From contig JANCRA010000007.1 of assembly GCA_024362935.1 (NCBI GenBank), positions 23,399,003 to 23,463,002 on the forward strand: DNA of 64,000 nt. The letters are read 5' to 3'. Of the stretch, positions 9,803-20,795 are shown one piece after another. The notes beneath the pieces are model-generated. The model was not told the DNA's origin and ran no database searches. It saw only the letters and a list, made by a program, of their open reading frames with translations. The position numbers and the translations under genes are program-made. The DNA comes from Setophaga petechia. Lineage: Eukaryota > Chordata > Aves > Passeriformes > Parulidae. Within the stretch, counting starts at the first letter, position 1. Each line of letters opens with the position of its first letter.

Positions 9803-12800
9803 GTGAGTAGCGGCAGCCACAGCCCTCCCGCCCCGCGCCCGCAGCCCCCCCGGCTCACACCTCTCTCCCGCTTCTCCCCTGCCAGGTTAATGCACTTGTT
9901 CGTCCTCTGCCTGCAAGCCCAGGTAAGTGCCCGCTGGGCTGCCCGGCTTTGTTCGCCCCGCGGGGATGGGGGGTGCCCCGCCGCAGCCGAGCGGCTGGGC
10001 AGGGAGGGAGACAGGGAAGAGGAGCAGTTTAAAACCCAGGAGACAAAAGTTGCCTGGTTGTAAAAAGCCGGAGCCGAGGGGGACCCCACCTTTCCCGGGA
10101 CGCAAAATTACGTGCGGGGGACTCCGTCTGCGAGGCAGAGAGTACCGAGATTTCAAGGAGATACGCAGGGTTATCTTAAAGCAGCTTTAATTCCTGTCCC
10201 CACGACCTCTAATTACACTGTGGATACCCCCGTCCCTCTGCTCCGTTTTTTTCCCTCCTATATTGCTTCATCCAAAAAAATAGAGCAGAATTTAAAAAAG
10301 GAAAAGAAACCCTGCAAAAGCCCTTAGTAAAAAGCGCAGGTTTTGATTCAGCTTGAAAGTGTCAGACTTTAGCATCGCTGGTTTGTATCGGCAGAGACAG
10401 AAGTGACATGAATAGATTAAACGTCCCGGGCAGAGCTTGTGCAACACCCGCATACCAGCAGGCACGCGTCGCTGGGAGCGGTGCGCCTCCAAACCGGGGT
10501 GAAGCCCCCCTTCCCCCTGAGATTACAGGTGCAGAAGCTTTGTTTAAAATGCCCTTTAAGCTACTTTTAAAAATTATTGTTATTTTCCTGGAAGCTTGGG
10601 GGGGAAAAAATGGAGTTTCCAGCTGAAAAGTGAAGGGAGCAGAGCACTGGGATTGTGCAGTTGTATAAAAACATAGCTGTAATATTTTGGAGTATGAGAT
10701 GGAGACCAAATAGCAGCATGGCTAATGACCTCTCCTCCACATGGTACCCTCATCAGAGCTGAGGAGAGAATCCTGCTGCATTATCCAAAACCCTTCTATA
10801 GGAAACACACATGCACAGGCAGAAGCAGAGGGAGAGAGATGACATTGTCAAGGGGAGATATCTCTATAAAGCTGGCTTTGGGAGAGCAGCGGCTTTTGCT
10901 TTTATTGTGGTTTTCTGTTGTTGTTTAAGACAGAAGGAAATCTTCCCATTTGACGTGGGGGTGGTGGGGGGTAGCCCCAGCCTTCTGATGTTGAAAGGAG
11001 CGATCTCCTAACATTTGCTCAGAATACATCTTTATAAATGTCAGGGAGCAGCGAAACTTTCCAGACTTAAAAGAGGGATTTGAGACGAGGGGGGAAAAAG
11101 ACTTCTGTGCCAGCTCGAGAGCCGGGGCTAAGGGGGGAGCAGGTTTGGCCGCTCGTGAAAATCATTTAAAGCCCAGGAGCAGCAGTGTCGGGTCTGGAGA
11201 AGATGGGCTCAGCTGCAGCTCAGGGACTAAAGGGCTTGGTGTGCTGGGGCTAGGGACGACCCTGTGCTGGCAGCAAACAGCTGAGAGGGGATGAGAGCTG
11301 TGTTCGCATGGATAGCATGCTGATATCTTTGGGTTGTTATACCTCTAAATACCTGTGCTGGGGTATGGTTTTCTTGTAATTCCTATGTCTCATATTTTCA
11401 CCATCTCTGTGAACTTTGTGTTTGAAGAGCTTAATAAGTGGGGTACTTGGGAGCAAATAGAGAGCCTGAGACCCAGAGGACAGGCAGCTGTTGAAACTGT
11501 TGGGGTGTGTGCCCAGGGCAGCTGGAGCAGCAGTGTGCTCCTGCAGAGGTGAGAGAGCTGTGGGATGAAAGCATGAGCTCTTTTGAGAGGACAACATAGC
11601 GCTGTCCTGTATGTCCCACCTTGATCCCCTCCTTGGATCCCATCAAGCTCCCAGCCTTGATGCCCATCTCAAGGTACCCCAGTCCCAGTCAGGACCCACC
11701 AAGTCCTGGAGGGGCCTCTGGGGTCACCAAGCCCTGTTCTACTCCCTAACTACCAACACTGCTGCCTAGGGCATGTCTGGAGAGGGCACAGCTCTGTACA
11801 GGGCTCTGGTCACTGTGTCCCTGAGTTTAATGCTCCTTCTCCTGGAGAGACTTTGATGGCACAGGAGGCACTGCAGCGGTCCTGGCTCCTGGCCTCCCGT
11901 GAAGCCCAGCTGGAGGCCAGTGATCTCAGCTCAGCCCGCTTGTCCCGCTGAGGAGTAGAGATTATAATGGTGTGTTGTATATTTTTTAATTTCCTAAAGG
12001 TAACTGTTCAGTCCCCACCTAATTTTACACAGCATGTGAGGGAGCAGAGCCTGGTGACAGATCAGCTCAGCCGGCGGCTTGTCCGTACCTACCAGCTGTA
12101 CAGCCGGACCAGTGGGAAACATGTGCAGATCTTGGACAACAAGAAAATCAATGCGATGGCAGAGGATGGGGATGTGCACGGTAAGGACACACGATGGGGG
12201 GAGCTGGGGAGGTGTTCTCAGCCCAGCGTGGCGATTGATGATTTCCGTCCTGTTTGTTAGCCAGAAATCGTTAAAATCGTTTGGCTTGTGGGGGCTTGTA
12301 AAAGGAGAACATAGGGGTCAGTAATCAGCAGCTGTGTGATTCAAGGTGAGGGCAGGTTCCCTGTGCCAAGGGAGGGGACCAGTTCTTGAAGGATAGGCTC
12401 TGCCTCTTTCCTTTTAATTCGTGGTTTGCATCTGACTCAGTGGGCTTGGGGCTGTGGCATCCTGAGCATCATAAGGCATTTTATCCCAGCTCTTTCCAGG
12501 GATGGGAATCCCTGAGACTTTCTTTTGAAACAGAAATGTAAAGTAAATTTGAAAAAGCAGAGGCAGGGAGGAGAAAGGGAATGACTGCTTTGGAAGCCTT
12601 CCCTGATCTAGGACTGTCTAAAGTGGCATTTTCCTGTCCCATCCCTTCCTTCTCAAAACAAATCACGGAGAAAGGGTCAGCGAGGCAGTCAGCTGCAGGC
12701 AGAGATGCTGCCGTGTCTCCAGAGACAAAGCAGGGACTCTGCAAGCATGAGAGCCTGCGCTCTGCCACGACCCTTCTGCATCACCCTGGCACCCCCTCCC

Positions 12801-15800
12801 CAAAACCTCCACCCTCTCTGGGGCAAGGGGACCAGTCCCTCTGCTGGGGACTCTCAAAGCCCAAATACTTTGATCGTGTGAGCTCCTGACATGTTGGGAT
12901 GGTTGGATGCAGCGCTGGGGTCAGTGAGTGGGGCCAGTGAGCCCCGGCACCGCTGCAGGAGGCCTGGTCCTGCACCCATGGCAGGGACATGCCTGTGTTC
13001 CTGTGTGCTGCACACAGCTATCACAACTGATCCTTTTCAGTATTAGCTGCATTTTCCCTTTCTTCCTTGGCTAGATTAGTAGAAACGATTTTGTTCTTTG
13101 CCTTTCTGGTTTTTGGGAGCTATTTCTTCATTTTGCTTTGGCTGAAAATTTCACACTGGACATTATCAGTACAAGCCCAGTGCAGGTTCCATGTGATGTT
13201 CCATATATCCAGAATTAATCTTGCAAATGAATTATTCCCATCCTGGAGCAGCTCTAACTTAAAAGGGCAGTAGCTAATTTCCGAAGCAAAAAAAGAAAAT
13301 CCCATCTTGTTTTAGACCTCTAACGCCTGGATTTTAAAAAACAGTTAGTGCATATTTAAATAACAAGCAGGTTTAAATATGGCCAGAAGGAGGGGACTGG
13401 TGGTGGCTTGAAAAACTCTATTAAAATGTAATAAAAAAAGGTTAAGCATTTGAAGAGCTAAGGAGGAAAATGAAGACTGATCTAAACCAGAAAGAGAACA
13501 AGCAGTTTTTCAGATGTAAAGTTTTAAAAGAGTTGCAAGTCTGTAAATGTTAAAATAGAGGTTCAGGATTGTTCTGTATGAATCTCTAGGGAGGCCCCCA
13601 TGTCTGGAAGAACTATTAAAACGCTTCTTACTTTCACCTTTTTTAACATTTCCTGAATACTTTCTCCTCTTCGCAGTCCAGTTGGGGGATCAAGTGTGTC
13701 TCGCTGCATTTTTTCAGCATTTACGTAGCCACTTTCCCTTCAAAGTTTGAGCATGAAACATAATTTTACTGGGATAAATCTGTCACTTAAATGAAAGAAT
13801 AGAGTTGAAAACGTTAAGCCTCCCCCCTTCCCCAAAAGAGGAAGGGGAAAAAAAAAGGAATCCCCCCAAATGTTATTTAGAAATCCACTTTTGTAGCAAA
13901 GATCCCCCCTCCCCAAGCCCTTCTTTCTGCTTTTTTCTTTTTTTGTTTTGGTCTCATTTTTGGGGGTGGGCGTGTAAAAGGGGTTGATTTATTTTTGCAG
14001 ATGACCCCTTTCCCCACGCTGACATTTTTACAGCCGACTTAACATCGAGTCCGGTGTTTTCAGTTATTTGTCTTAATTGTCAATATTTGATTGACTTTTT
14101 TTAATTCTAAGGGAAGGCAGGAGGCTGGTGCAGCCCAGCTTGTCCCTCCCAGGCTGTGCTTGCCACCAAGAAAACCACTGCCAGCTGCAGCTTGGACTCA
14201 ACCCCACGGGTGGCTGGAGACACCAGCACAGCTCTCTGCCCACTTGCCGGTTTTTGTCTGTGCCCGGGATTTTCTGTGGGTTGGGGCTGGAGTTTGCAGG
14301 GTTCACAGGTTGCCTGCAAGGGTCTAGGGGTGCAAGTCCCTGGGGCCAGGTTGTCTTCATCCTCTGTGGATAAGGGGTCTGGAGCGACACATGGGCTGGG
14401 CTCATGCAGGCCAGCAAACCCGTCTGGTGGCTGTAAATCACAGCTGCCCTTTGGGGAAAAAAAAAAAGAGAAAAGTCCAAAAGAGAAGCAATGTGCATCT
14501 TTAAAGCAGGGTTTTGTGCTCACTGGGGCCAAGGCCTCCCCACTCCCTCCCTCTATCCCTCTTCATACCTCCCTTCCTCCCTCCCTCCCAGCTCTTTCTA
14601 TCTCTCAGAGAGAAAAATCAATTCTCCTCAAACCTTTTACTGCCTCCAAGATCAATTCCACCCCTTTCCCCAATACAGATAAATAGGGGGTCACTGTCTC
14701 AGTGCTTTGTTTGCAGAGTGCCATCGCTCCCGTGGGTGGTTTTGGGGATGCTAGGTGCTTGTCAGACTCTGGGCATTGATCAGCACAGCCTGGAGTTCAC
14801 TCTTCCCAAATTTCTTGTCTCTGAGTTCAATCTGTGCCTGCCTAGGAGTAGGGGGATGTGAGTGCATGGTAACCTGGGGACAAGAGATGCTGCAGGGTGA
14901 TATTGACAGGAGGGGGTGTAGGGAGGGTGTGCTTGCATGCCCATCAAGATTGGCTGGTCTAACAGCACCAAATCAGTTGGCCCCAGCAAATTTGGGGATG
15001 ACCTTTCTATTGGTCAGCTCAGCAGCTGCCAGTACTGCCTGCTTGCTGTCCCCACCCTTGGTGCCATTGACCTCAGTAGCATCTGTCAGAAGATGCAGAG
15101 TTGAGGCACTGCAGTGACAGAAAGGCATTTGCCCCTAGCCCAGGGTGTGATTTAGGCTCAGTTTAACTTGTGTGTGCACCTACAGCCTCCTTCTGCCATT
15201 CAAAGCGTCCTCCTGCAGAGCCTCCCATTCCAGAGCCCCATCACTGCCCTCGCTGGGGCTCGCTGGAGGCTGAGCATGCTGGGGTAGAGATGTGCAAGCT
15301 GCAGAGAGCTGCAGTCCTGAGAAACTGAGCAGCCCTTGTGCAGGAATCAGAGAGGATAAATAAGGCATCAACGGACTTAAAACCCATAATAAGAGTGTTG
15401 GCTTGGAATCTTTGTGGCCTGTCCTCTAATTGCCTTGCTGGATAGCATTTACAGTACTGTGGGCTGATGCTGGACGAGATGATGGGACAGTCACAGCTGG
15501 CTTTTCAGCATCGTGGGGGTTTCTTTGGTGCTTGGCACAGCACAGACCTTTTGAGGTGCAAACAGGTAGCCACCATTCCCAGCGGGGCTTGCTCTGGGGA
15601 CAGCAGCTGCAGGAGCGGGAAGAAGGATGTCCTGTCCCCATCCTCCCCCTTCCCTGGGAATGGATGGGCTTTGGGGCTTGGGTTCCCAGGGTGAAGGCAG
15701 GGAGGGAAGGTGACAGGTCTATTTATAGGCGGCCCATCGACCCAGCAATTTGCATAGCTCCTTCGGAAGTGGATCGATGCCTCCATTAAAAAACTGAGAC

Positions 15801-17741
15801 CAAATCAATACGCCCTCTCGACTCGTGCAAAGGTGAAAGGCATTAAAAGGGTGCCTGTACCCTTCATGCCTCCCCTGCCAGCTGCAAAGTCACTGCTCCT
15901 CCTGCAGCCCTGGCCTGGCAGAGGGACAGGGAGCAGTGTCCCCTGGGTTGGGGACAGCTGGCAGCACACTGTGCACTTCAGAAGGTGCTGTCTGACTCTT
16001 GCCCACAGGCACACCCAGACTTGCCTCAGCTTGCAGGGCAGCTGCCTTGTTCTCTGCTAACCAGTGTGTGCCCTGCTCACTGCCCTGCATCCATCTGGGA
16101 CACCTCTGTGACACCTGAACCACTGAGCCCTGTGGAGCTGGGTAAAACAGAGCTACTCCCCATCCAGCACAGCTCAAGGTGGCAGAGGGACATGTCCAAG
16201 GTCATGCAGGGACATAGGGGCAAGTTAAGTGAGAGGGGGGACAGGCTGAATCTTAACCTCATGTGCTGATTTTAGGGCTCTCTGGCCCAGTTGCCAGAGA
16301 TCAGGTGCCTGCAGTGCCCAGCATCAGGCTGCATTGCTGGGGCCTCCTTACCTGTGCCAGCCCTATCCCACAGCCCCTCTGACCTCCCTCCCTCTCTCTG
16401 CAGCCAAGCTCATCGTGGAGACAGACACCTTTGGGAGCCGCGTGCGTATCAAGGGGGCAGCCACAGGTTTCTACATCTGCATGAACAAGAAGGGGAAGCT
16501 GATTGGCAAGGTAGGGTGCAGGGGTATGGGCAGGACAGGGAACTGCCGGGGACACGAGTGGGGACTGCTCTGAGAGGAGCTCTGCCTTTTGGGGGCAGGG
16601 GAAAAGCCATCCTGCAGCCTGGGGGGGAGCAAGAGAGGTGGGCGGGTGCCATGTGGGGCACATTCCTTCTATCTCTCGGAACAAATAGGCGGATTGCTGC
16701 TCTATTCTCCACGATTACATGGTACAAGTGCCAGGAATGTTAAGATGCTCCATGGGGCTGGCCCCAAGGCCAGACCCCACCACCTGCTGGTTTGTCATGC
16801 AGCTTCTGTGCCTTGATGCCCCTTCCCGTGGTGGGGGGGCTGGACATGCAAAATCCCTCCAGAACAGTGATTATCTGCAAGGATTTTCCACGGCAGCTGC
16901 TTCCTAGGGGCTGCCCCATGTGGGTCCCTCTCTAGTCCTACTACTGCCCATCATGAGGGGAGCTCAGTTCCTGGCTACCCCCTGCTCCCCCCACCATCTG
17001 TGGGCACTGTCACCATTGACCTCATGTCACCCCTCCTGCCACTCAATGCTCCTTGATGTCCCTCTTCTATTAAAGACCCCAGGAGGACAGGATGGGTGGG
17101 TGAATTGGGGTGGAGAGTTTGCTTATGGTTACATCCAGGCACAGAGGGAGGCTAAAGTTCCCTTATGGATGTGGGGGAAGTTAAGGCTGGGATGTTCCTC
17201 CATGGATGTGGTGGAAGTTAAGGCTGGGCCCAGCTGGACTGCTACAAAAGCAGCAGTGAGCAGTGTTTGTGTCACAATGCCTTCTCCCTGCAGCTTGTTA
17301 GGGAAAAGCACATTTTGGGCAATTCTGACTTGTGGGAGAAGTGAGCCTTTGGTTGCCCCCAAGTTCTGCAACCAGCAGTCAGCGCAGGGTGGGGCAGTGA
17401 GAAGCAGCCCTCTAAGAAAGTGCCTGTTGCTTAAATCTCTGCTCCTGTCCCCTTGTCAGAGCAACGGCAAAGGCAAGGACTGTGTCTTCACGGAGATCGT
17501 GCTGGAGAACAACTACACGGCGCTGCAGAACGCCAAGTACGAGGGCTGGTACATGGCCTTCACCCGCAAGGGCCGCCCCCGCAAGGGCTCCAAGACCCGG
17601 CAGCACCAGCGGGAGGTGCATTTCATGAAGAGGCTTCCCAAGGGCCACCAGACCACCGAGCCCCACAGACGCTTTGAGTTCCTCAACTACCCCTTCAACC
17701 GGAGAAGTAAAAGGACTAGAAACTCCAGAGCGGGCCCTTGA
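9771..17741 (+). CDS. FGF8: FGF8, fibroblast growth factor 8 (five coding exons, complete)
   Basis: The coding exons are 9771-9802, 9886-9922, 12000-12180, 16404-16510 and 17460-17741, all with GT-AG junctions in matching phases, giving 212 residues. Residues 1-23 form a hydrophobic signal peptide ([11 protein letters not shown] then [12 protein letters not shown]). [11 protein letters not shown] (24-34) is the FGF8b-specific segment, with Phe32 in the position that makes the extra receptor contact known for FGF8b. The beta-trefoil FGF core follows (about 55-180), with ICMNKKGKL, the heparin-binding stretch after [15 protein letters not shown], and a basic tail [11 protein letters not shown]-glycosylation sequons are at Asn31 (NFT) and Asn137 (NYT). 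The protein is secreted and signals through FGFR c-isoforms with heparan sulfate at the apical ridge, the midbrain-hindbrain boundary, pharyngeal arches and early mesoderm. The amino terminus is of the avian type. No frameshift or missing key residue was seen. Confidence 0.98.
9886..9922 (+). CDS. FGF8: FGF8 coding exon 2 (1D, signal peptide core)
   Basis: Completes Val11 and encodes [12 protein letters not shown], the hydrophobic part of the signal peptide. It is preceded by a pyrimidine-rich acceptor ending TGCCAG and followed by GTAAGT. Only 83 nt separate it from the first exon. Confidence 0.95.
9923..11999 (+). other. FGF8 intron 2
   Basis: 2077 nt, GT-AG. The 5' part is still CpG-rich. 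From about 10150 the sequence becomes AT-rich, with a TAATTA core at 10210-10215, TTTAAA-type words around 10540-10600 and long A- or T-rich stretches. No coding sequence or mobile element is recognised. The AT-rich parts (about 10180-10350 and 10540-10700) could hold conserved elements, but I see no decisive cluster. Confidence 0.7.
12000..12180 (+). CDS. FGF8: FGF8 coding exon 3, with FGF8a/FGF8b alternative acceptor
   Basis: Encodes [11 protein letters not shown] and continues to DGDVH, ending with one base of Ala84 before GTAAGG. The first acceptor (CTAAAG/GTAACT) gives FGF8b. An internal acceptor, TTTTACACAG at 12023-12032, would start the exon at CATGTG (12033) and drop 11 residues in frame, which is the FGF8a form described in other vertebrates. 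Confidence 0.95.
13030..13300. promoter_or_regulatory. AT-rich intronic block, possible conserved element
   Basis: About 270 bp of AT-rich, low-complexity-free sequence with TAATCT (in AGAATTAATCTTGC), TTAGCTG and several TTTT/AAAT words, between GC-moderate flanks. Such isolated AT-rich islands in developmental gene introns are often conserved elements. I have no other evidence. Confidence 0.3.
13980..14110. promoter_or_regulatory. Intronic block with PBX-like motif
   Basis: Contains CTTAATTGTCAATATTTGA directly followed by TTGAC, so TGATTGAC (14088-14095), close to the PBX consensus, sits beside TTAATTGTCA, a homeodomain core abutting a MEIS-like TGTCA. CpG-containing words (CCCACGC, ACATCGAGTCCGG) persist in otherwise AT-rich DNA, which is a common sign of constraint. 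Confidence 0.4.
15715..15850. promoter_or_regulatory. Intronic block with octamer and PBX/HOX-type motifs
   Basis: Holds ATTTGCAT (15748-15755), a perfect POU octamer on the reverse strand. It also holds ATCGAT (15773-15778), CAAATCAATA (15801-15810, PBX/HOX-like) and CAAAGGTGAAAGG (near 15828), a nuclear-receptor or T-box-like word. TATTTATAGG and GGCATTAAAAGGG frame the block. Several CpGs (CATCGACCC, TTCGGAAG, TACGCCC, CTCGACTCG) survive in non-island DNA, suggesting constraint. It lies about 550 bp before exon 4. Conservation is inferred, not tested. Confidence 0.45.
16404..16510 (+). CDS. FGF8: FGF8 coding exon 4
   Basis: Encodes residues 84-119, from [18 protein letters not shown] to [12 protein letters not shown], the central beta-trefoil strands. 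Acceptor CTCTCTGCAG, donor AAG/GTAGGG. The phases match both neighbours. Confidence 0.97.
16511..17459 (+). other. FGF8 intron 4
   Basis: 949 nt, GT-AG (ends CCTTGTCAG). No gene or mobile element is seen. The reading frame of exon 5 happens to stay open back to 16920, but the exon 4 frame stops at 16573 if the intron is retained, so there is no support for an extended product. Confidence 0.8.
17165..17228 (+). repeat. Direct duplication of a 27-bp unit in FGF8 intron 4
   Basis: Two 27-bp copies, 17165-17191 and 17202-17228, differ at a single base (GTGGGGG versus GTGGTGG) and both contain GGAAGTTAAGGCTGGG. The period is 37 bp. It is a recent tandem duplication with no visible function. Confidence 0.85.
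17460..17741 (+). CDS. FGF8: FGF8 coding exon 5 and stop
   Basis: Encodes residues 120-212, from [20 protein letters not shown] to the basic tail, ending NSRAGP and TGA. Contains the heparin-binding region and the sequon Asn137. A minus-strand frame (17412-17666) is open across it but is only the shadow of this exon. Confidence 0.98.
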   Translation, partial: SNGKGKDCVFTEIVLENNYTALQNAKYEGWYMAFTRKGRPRKGSKTRQHQREVHFMKRLPKGHQTTEPHRRFEFLNYPFNRRSKRTRNSRAGP

Positions 17742-19260
17742 TGTGCCTGCCCCGCCTCCTCTGCCTGCATCTCTCCTGGAGGATGCTCCTCTGAGCTTGG
17801 TGGACTATATGTAGAGACTTTCCCATATGGGTATTAAGGAAAAAAAAGCAAAACAAAACAAAAAAAAGGGAGGGGGGAGGATAAAAAAATTACCTGCTCT
17901 AGTTGTTGGTACTTTTGGGGGGGGTGTTTGGTTTTTACAAAAAAAAAAAAAAGAAAAAAAAAGAGGAAAAAAATGAGAGAGTCTCTATTTTTGTACTCCA
18001 GCTTTAAAAGTAATGAAACATTCAAAGACTGGTGAAGGGAGAAGAGCCCTTCACTTAGAAATGTTCTAGTCTGTTTGGGGTTGCGCTTTATTTTGTAATG
18101 TTTTTTTTTGGTAGCTCTAGAGGGAAAGGAGTTAAAAAATCATGTTTGAAACAAACAAGCAAAAAACCATAAAAATCCAAATCTGGAAGCGATGTGCTAC
18201 TTAAATGAACTGAACTAATGCTACGCTTGCTGGAGAAGATGGAGAAGCTGGAAAACAGCTGAGAGGAGGGGATTTATTCTGGAGGTGGTTGGAGGCCTCC
18301 TAGGTGGTTTTTGCAGCCTGGGTGATGTGGGGACACTGCCAGTGGGGCTGACTGTGACCCCTGGGGTGAGGACCACTGGATGCTTTCTTTCCTTGGACGT
18401 GCCTACTTCTCTGGCTGAGCAAGGGGTTGCTGGAAGTCGCATCTTTCTGAGAATGCTGCTGGCTTCACAACTCTCAACTTACTTTTTTTCTCAGGAGGGG
18501 ACAGGGGTGATGGATTCCCCAGAGAAAGTCCTGAACTGACTTGGTACCTCTTACCCACGGGAGCATCTTTGGCGTTTGGTTTGTTTTAAAGTACTAAGGT
18601 ACAGCTGCTGTGGAGCGGGCTGATAACTGGTATTATTTTTTTTCCCCATGTGGAAAATGTGAACTTCTCACCAAAAACTGGTATTTTTTTCTGTCTATAT
18701 TTTTTTATGAGATGCAAGTTTTCATCCATAAAATTAAACAAAGTTTACAAATTATTGTGGAGCCATTTCAGGCTGTTTTGTTATGATATTCAGTATCTTG
18801 TCATAGTAATAGTTGGTGCTTCCATTGCCAACCATCTCCAACAGGTCTCTGATCAGAAATACTGCTACCCTTGCCCCCCAGGAAAGGAGAGAGTTTCTTT
18901 CAAAATTTCTGTGTTGACAGAACCCCAATTTTATACTTAGAAAAAAAAAAAAAACAAACCAAAGGAAACATCTAATCTCTTGAGTGAACATCCTCAGCCA
19001 GCCCTGCTCTGCACATGCTGCCCTGGGACTGTGACTCTCTCCAAAGGGTTAAACCAATTATTCTTCACGGGGAGGACAAACAAAGACACTGGATAGGAGC
19101 CAGAACCAGGGGTGACTTTTCATCCAATCTTTTTGGATTGTTTGAGGTTTTTCCTGTTTCCTTGAGGATTTTTGTTTTGTTTCAGTTGTGTACAAATTGA
19201 ATATGAAATGATTGAAATATTTATTTAATATGTGCATTAAAAGTTTGTATTAGTCTAACT
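17742..19260 (+). other. FGF8 3' untranslated region
   Basis: About 1.5 kb after the stop codon. The first part holds A-rich tracts (17838-17975). The sequence is AT-rich to the end, with TATTTATTTAATA just before the likely polyadenylation signal. The end is set by that signal, so it is approximate. Confidence 0.65.
19236..19241 (+). terminator. Probable FGF8 polyadenylation signal
   Basis: ATTAAA in GTGCATTAAAAGTTTG, about 20 bases before a likely cleavage region and just before the AT-rich UTR gives way to GC-moderate DNA. Another ATTAAA at 18733-18738 could give a shorter 3' end. Confidence 0.6.
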
Positions 19261-20649
19261 GAGCCTGATGCTTTCCAGGGAGGGGCTGGGGCTGAACAGA
19301 CATTGGAGAGGGATGACAGAGGATGGCAGTGAGGTGCAGGATGGGGCTGAGGCTGCTGATTGGTGCAATTTCCTTCCCAGGGGAACAGCTGTGGAAAATG
19401 GGAGACTGCCCCAAGATTTTGAACCCAGATGAGTCTTGTGGAAATCGTGGTTTTCCTTGCAGCAGATTGCAGATTTAGTGTGCAGATGCCACCTTCTTGA
19501 GGTGTGGGAGAAAGGCCCACTGCAGGCTGAATGGGGACATAGTGCAATGCAGCCTTGACCACTGCTTTCAAGGATGGGGTGAAACTTTCCAAGAGAAAGC
19601 TGCCATCTGCTCCTCTCTTTCCCAGAAGAGCTTGGGGGCTGTGCAAAGTGGGCTGTTGCATCCCCTCCTTTAGAGATACTCAACTCTGCTGCGGTGCTGG
19701 GTCTTGCTTACAGGAGCTGATCAGGGATTCAGATATGGAGTGGTTCTAAGGTGTGGAAGCATGCAAGGATAAAACTGTGGAATGTGTTAAACTGCCCAAG
19801 TGTGGCAGCCCTGCAAGGTGCATCTCAGCATCACTGGTGCCAGCCCTGGGTTTGTTGCAATGCTCATGGGGTGCCTGTGACAGGCTGGGACTGATGTGTG
19901 AGGCTGAGCCTTGCCCTGGCTGACACAGCAGCCTGGGCTGAGCTGGCAGTATTTGTCAATAATTTCAAGGAGGGAAAAGAAGGGGCTGAGCACTTGGCCT
20001 TGCCCTGCACCTGAGCATCGCTGCTGCATCAGGGAGATCAGGGATGTTGCTTGAGCCACAGGACAGCATGGATGGCTTTTGTCTGACTGTTCCAGGAGGG
20101 AGCCAAGGGCTGCAGAAGCCTGAGGATAACAGTGGGGGCAGACTTTGTTGTGGTTTACAGACGGCAGGAATTAAAAGTGAATTGCTCCTGGTCTTCCCCA
20201 AGCAGAGATGGTGTTTGATAGTCCTTAATGGTTGCTTTTCTTCCTTTAATTTGTCTAACTGCTTTTCCTAATGGCTTTGTGAACATGAGCGAATTGGTGC
20301 CAGGTGCCTGCTGCAGGTACGGGCAGCAGAGGCACAGGACTGGCCCCATGTCTCCTGTCTTGTTACAAATGCCCTGGCTGTGGTAGGGAAGGGCATGGTG
20401 TGAGTGCTCAGCCTCCAGTAAGGCTCTTCCCCCATCCCTGCCATCCTGGGATGCAGCCAGCAGCCTGGGCTTTGAGCTGGGTATGGACACTCCTGTGTCC
20501 CCACAGAACTCTGTGACACACCAGCCCCCTCTCTGCTCTGCCACAGGGAAGGCACCCAGGCCTGGCCTCTGGGAAGAGAACCCAGCTCTCCTGGTCCGTG
20601 GCCAGTCAGCCACTTCTCATTGAAGGGCTTTTGGGTGGCCATGGAGCAC

Positions 20650-20795
20650 TACAGCTCGATTTGTTTATTGTTTGAATTTGTCTGACTTTAGCTCCTAGTC
20701 AACAAAGGTTGTTTCACCATTGCTTGGAAGATTAAAGACCCTAATTCTAGTAAGTTAATGAGTAAGTGAATTAATTAATGGTTCCTCATATCCTG
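20650..20795. promoter_or_regulatory. Candidate FGF8 downstream enhancer (TCF/LEF, forkhead, homeodomain motifs)
   Basis: TTGTTTATTG at 20661-20670 includes the forkhead core TGTTTAT. AACAAAGG (20701-20708) is a TCF/LEF site on the reverse strand. TTAATTAATG (20771-20780) is a double homeodomain core. The block is AT-rich in GC-moderate surroundings and lies about 1.4 kb past the FGF8 3' end. WNT/beta-catenin input to FGF8 is established in limb ectoderm and at the midbrain-hindbrain boundary, so a TCF site would make sense. Confidence 0.45.

Larger units (their letters stand above)
8575..9925 (+). promoter_or_regulatory. CpG island and promoter region of FGF8
   Basis: The sequence turns abruptly GC- and CpG-rich from about 8575 and stays so through the first two FGF8 coding exons. 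No convincing TATA box is placed at a clear start site. CpG-island promoters are usual for developmental ligands of this class. The transcription start cannot be fixed from sequence alone. It probably lies between about 8720 and 8900 if the GTAAGC donor at 9026 is used by a leader exon, or nearer the coding start if it is not. Confidence 0.6.
12181..16403 (+). other. FGF8 intron 3 (largest FGF8 intron)
   Basis: 4223 nt, GT-AG, with no coding sequence recognised. About 13030-14110 is AT-rich and unlike the GC-moderate flanks. It contains many TTAAA and ATTAA words and the PBX-like TGATTGAC at 14088-14095. A pyrimidine tract lies at 14540-14600. A motif-dense block at 15715-15850 is listed separately. 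Mouse work places regulatory elements in Fgf8 introns, so this intron is a plausible carrier of enhancers. Confidence 0.75.

Noticed and set aside
17412..17666. Minus-strand frame opposite FGF8 exon 5
   Set aside because: Shadow of the conserved coding exon; no own features.
16920..17741. 273-codon frame ending in FGF8 exon 5
   Set aside because: The open upstream part is intron 4. The CTTGTCAG acceptor at 17459 and the exon 4 phase define the real exon, and read-through from exon 4 stops at 16573.
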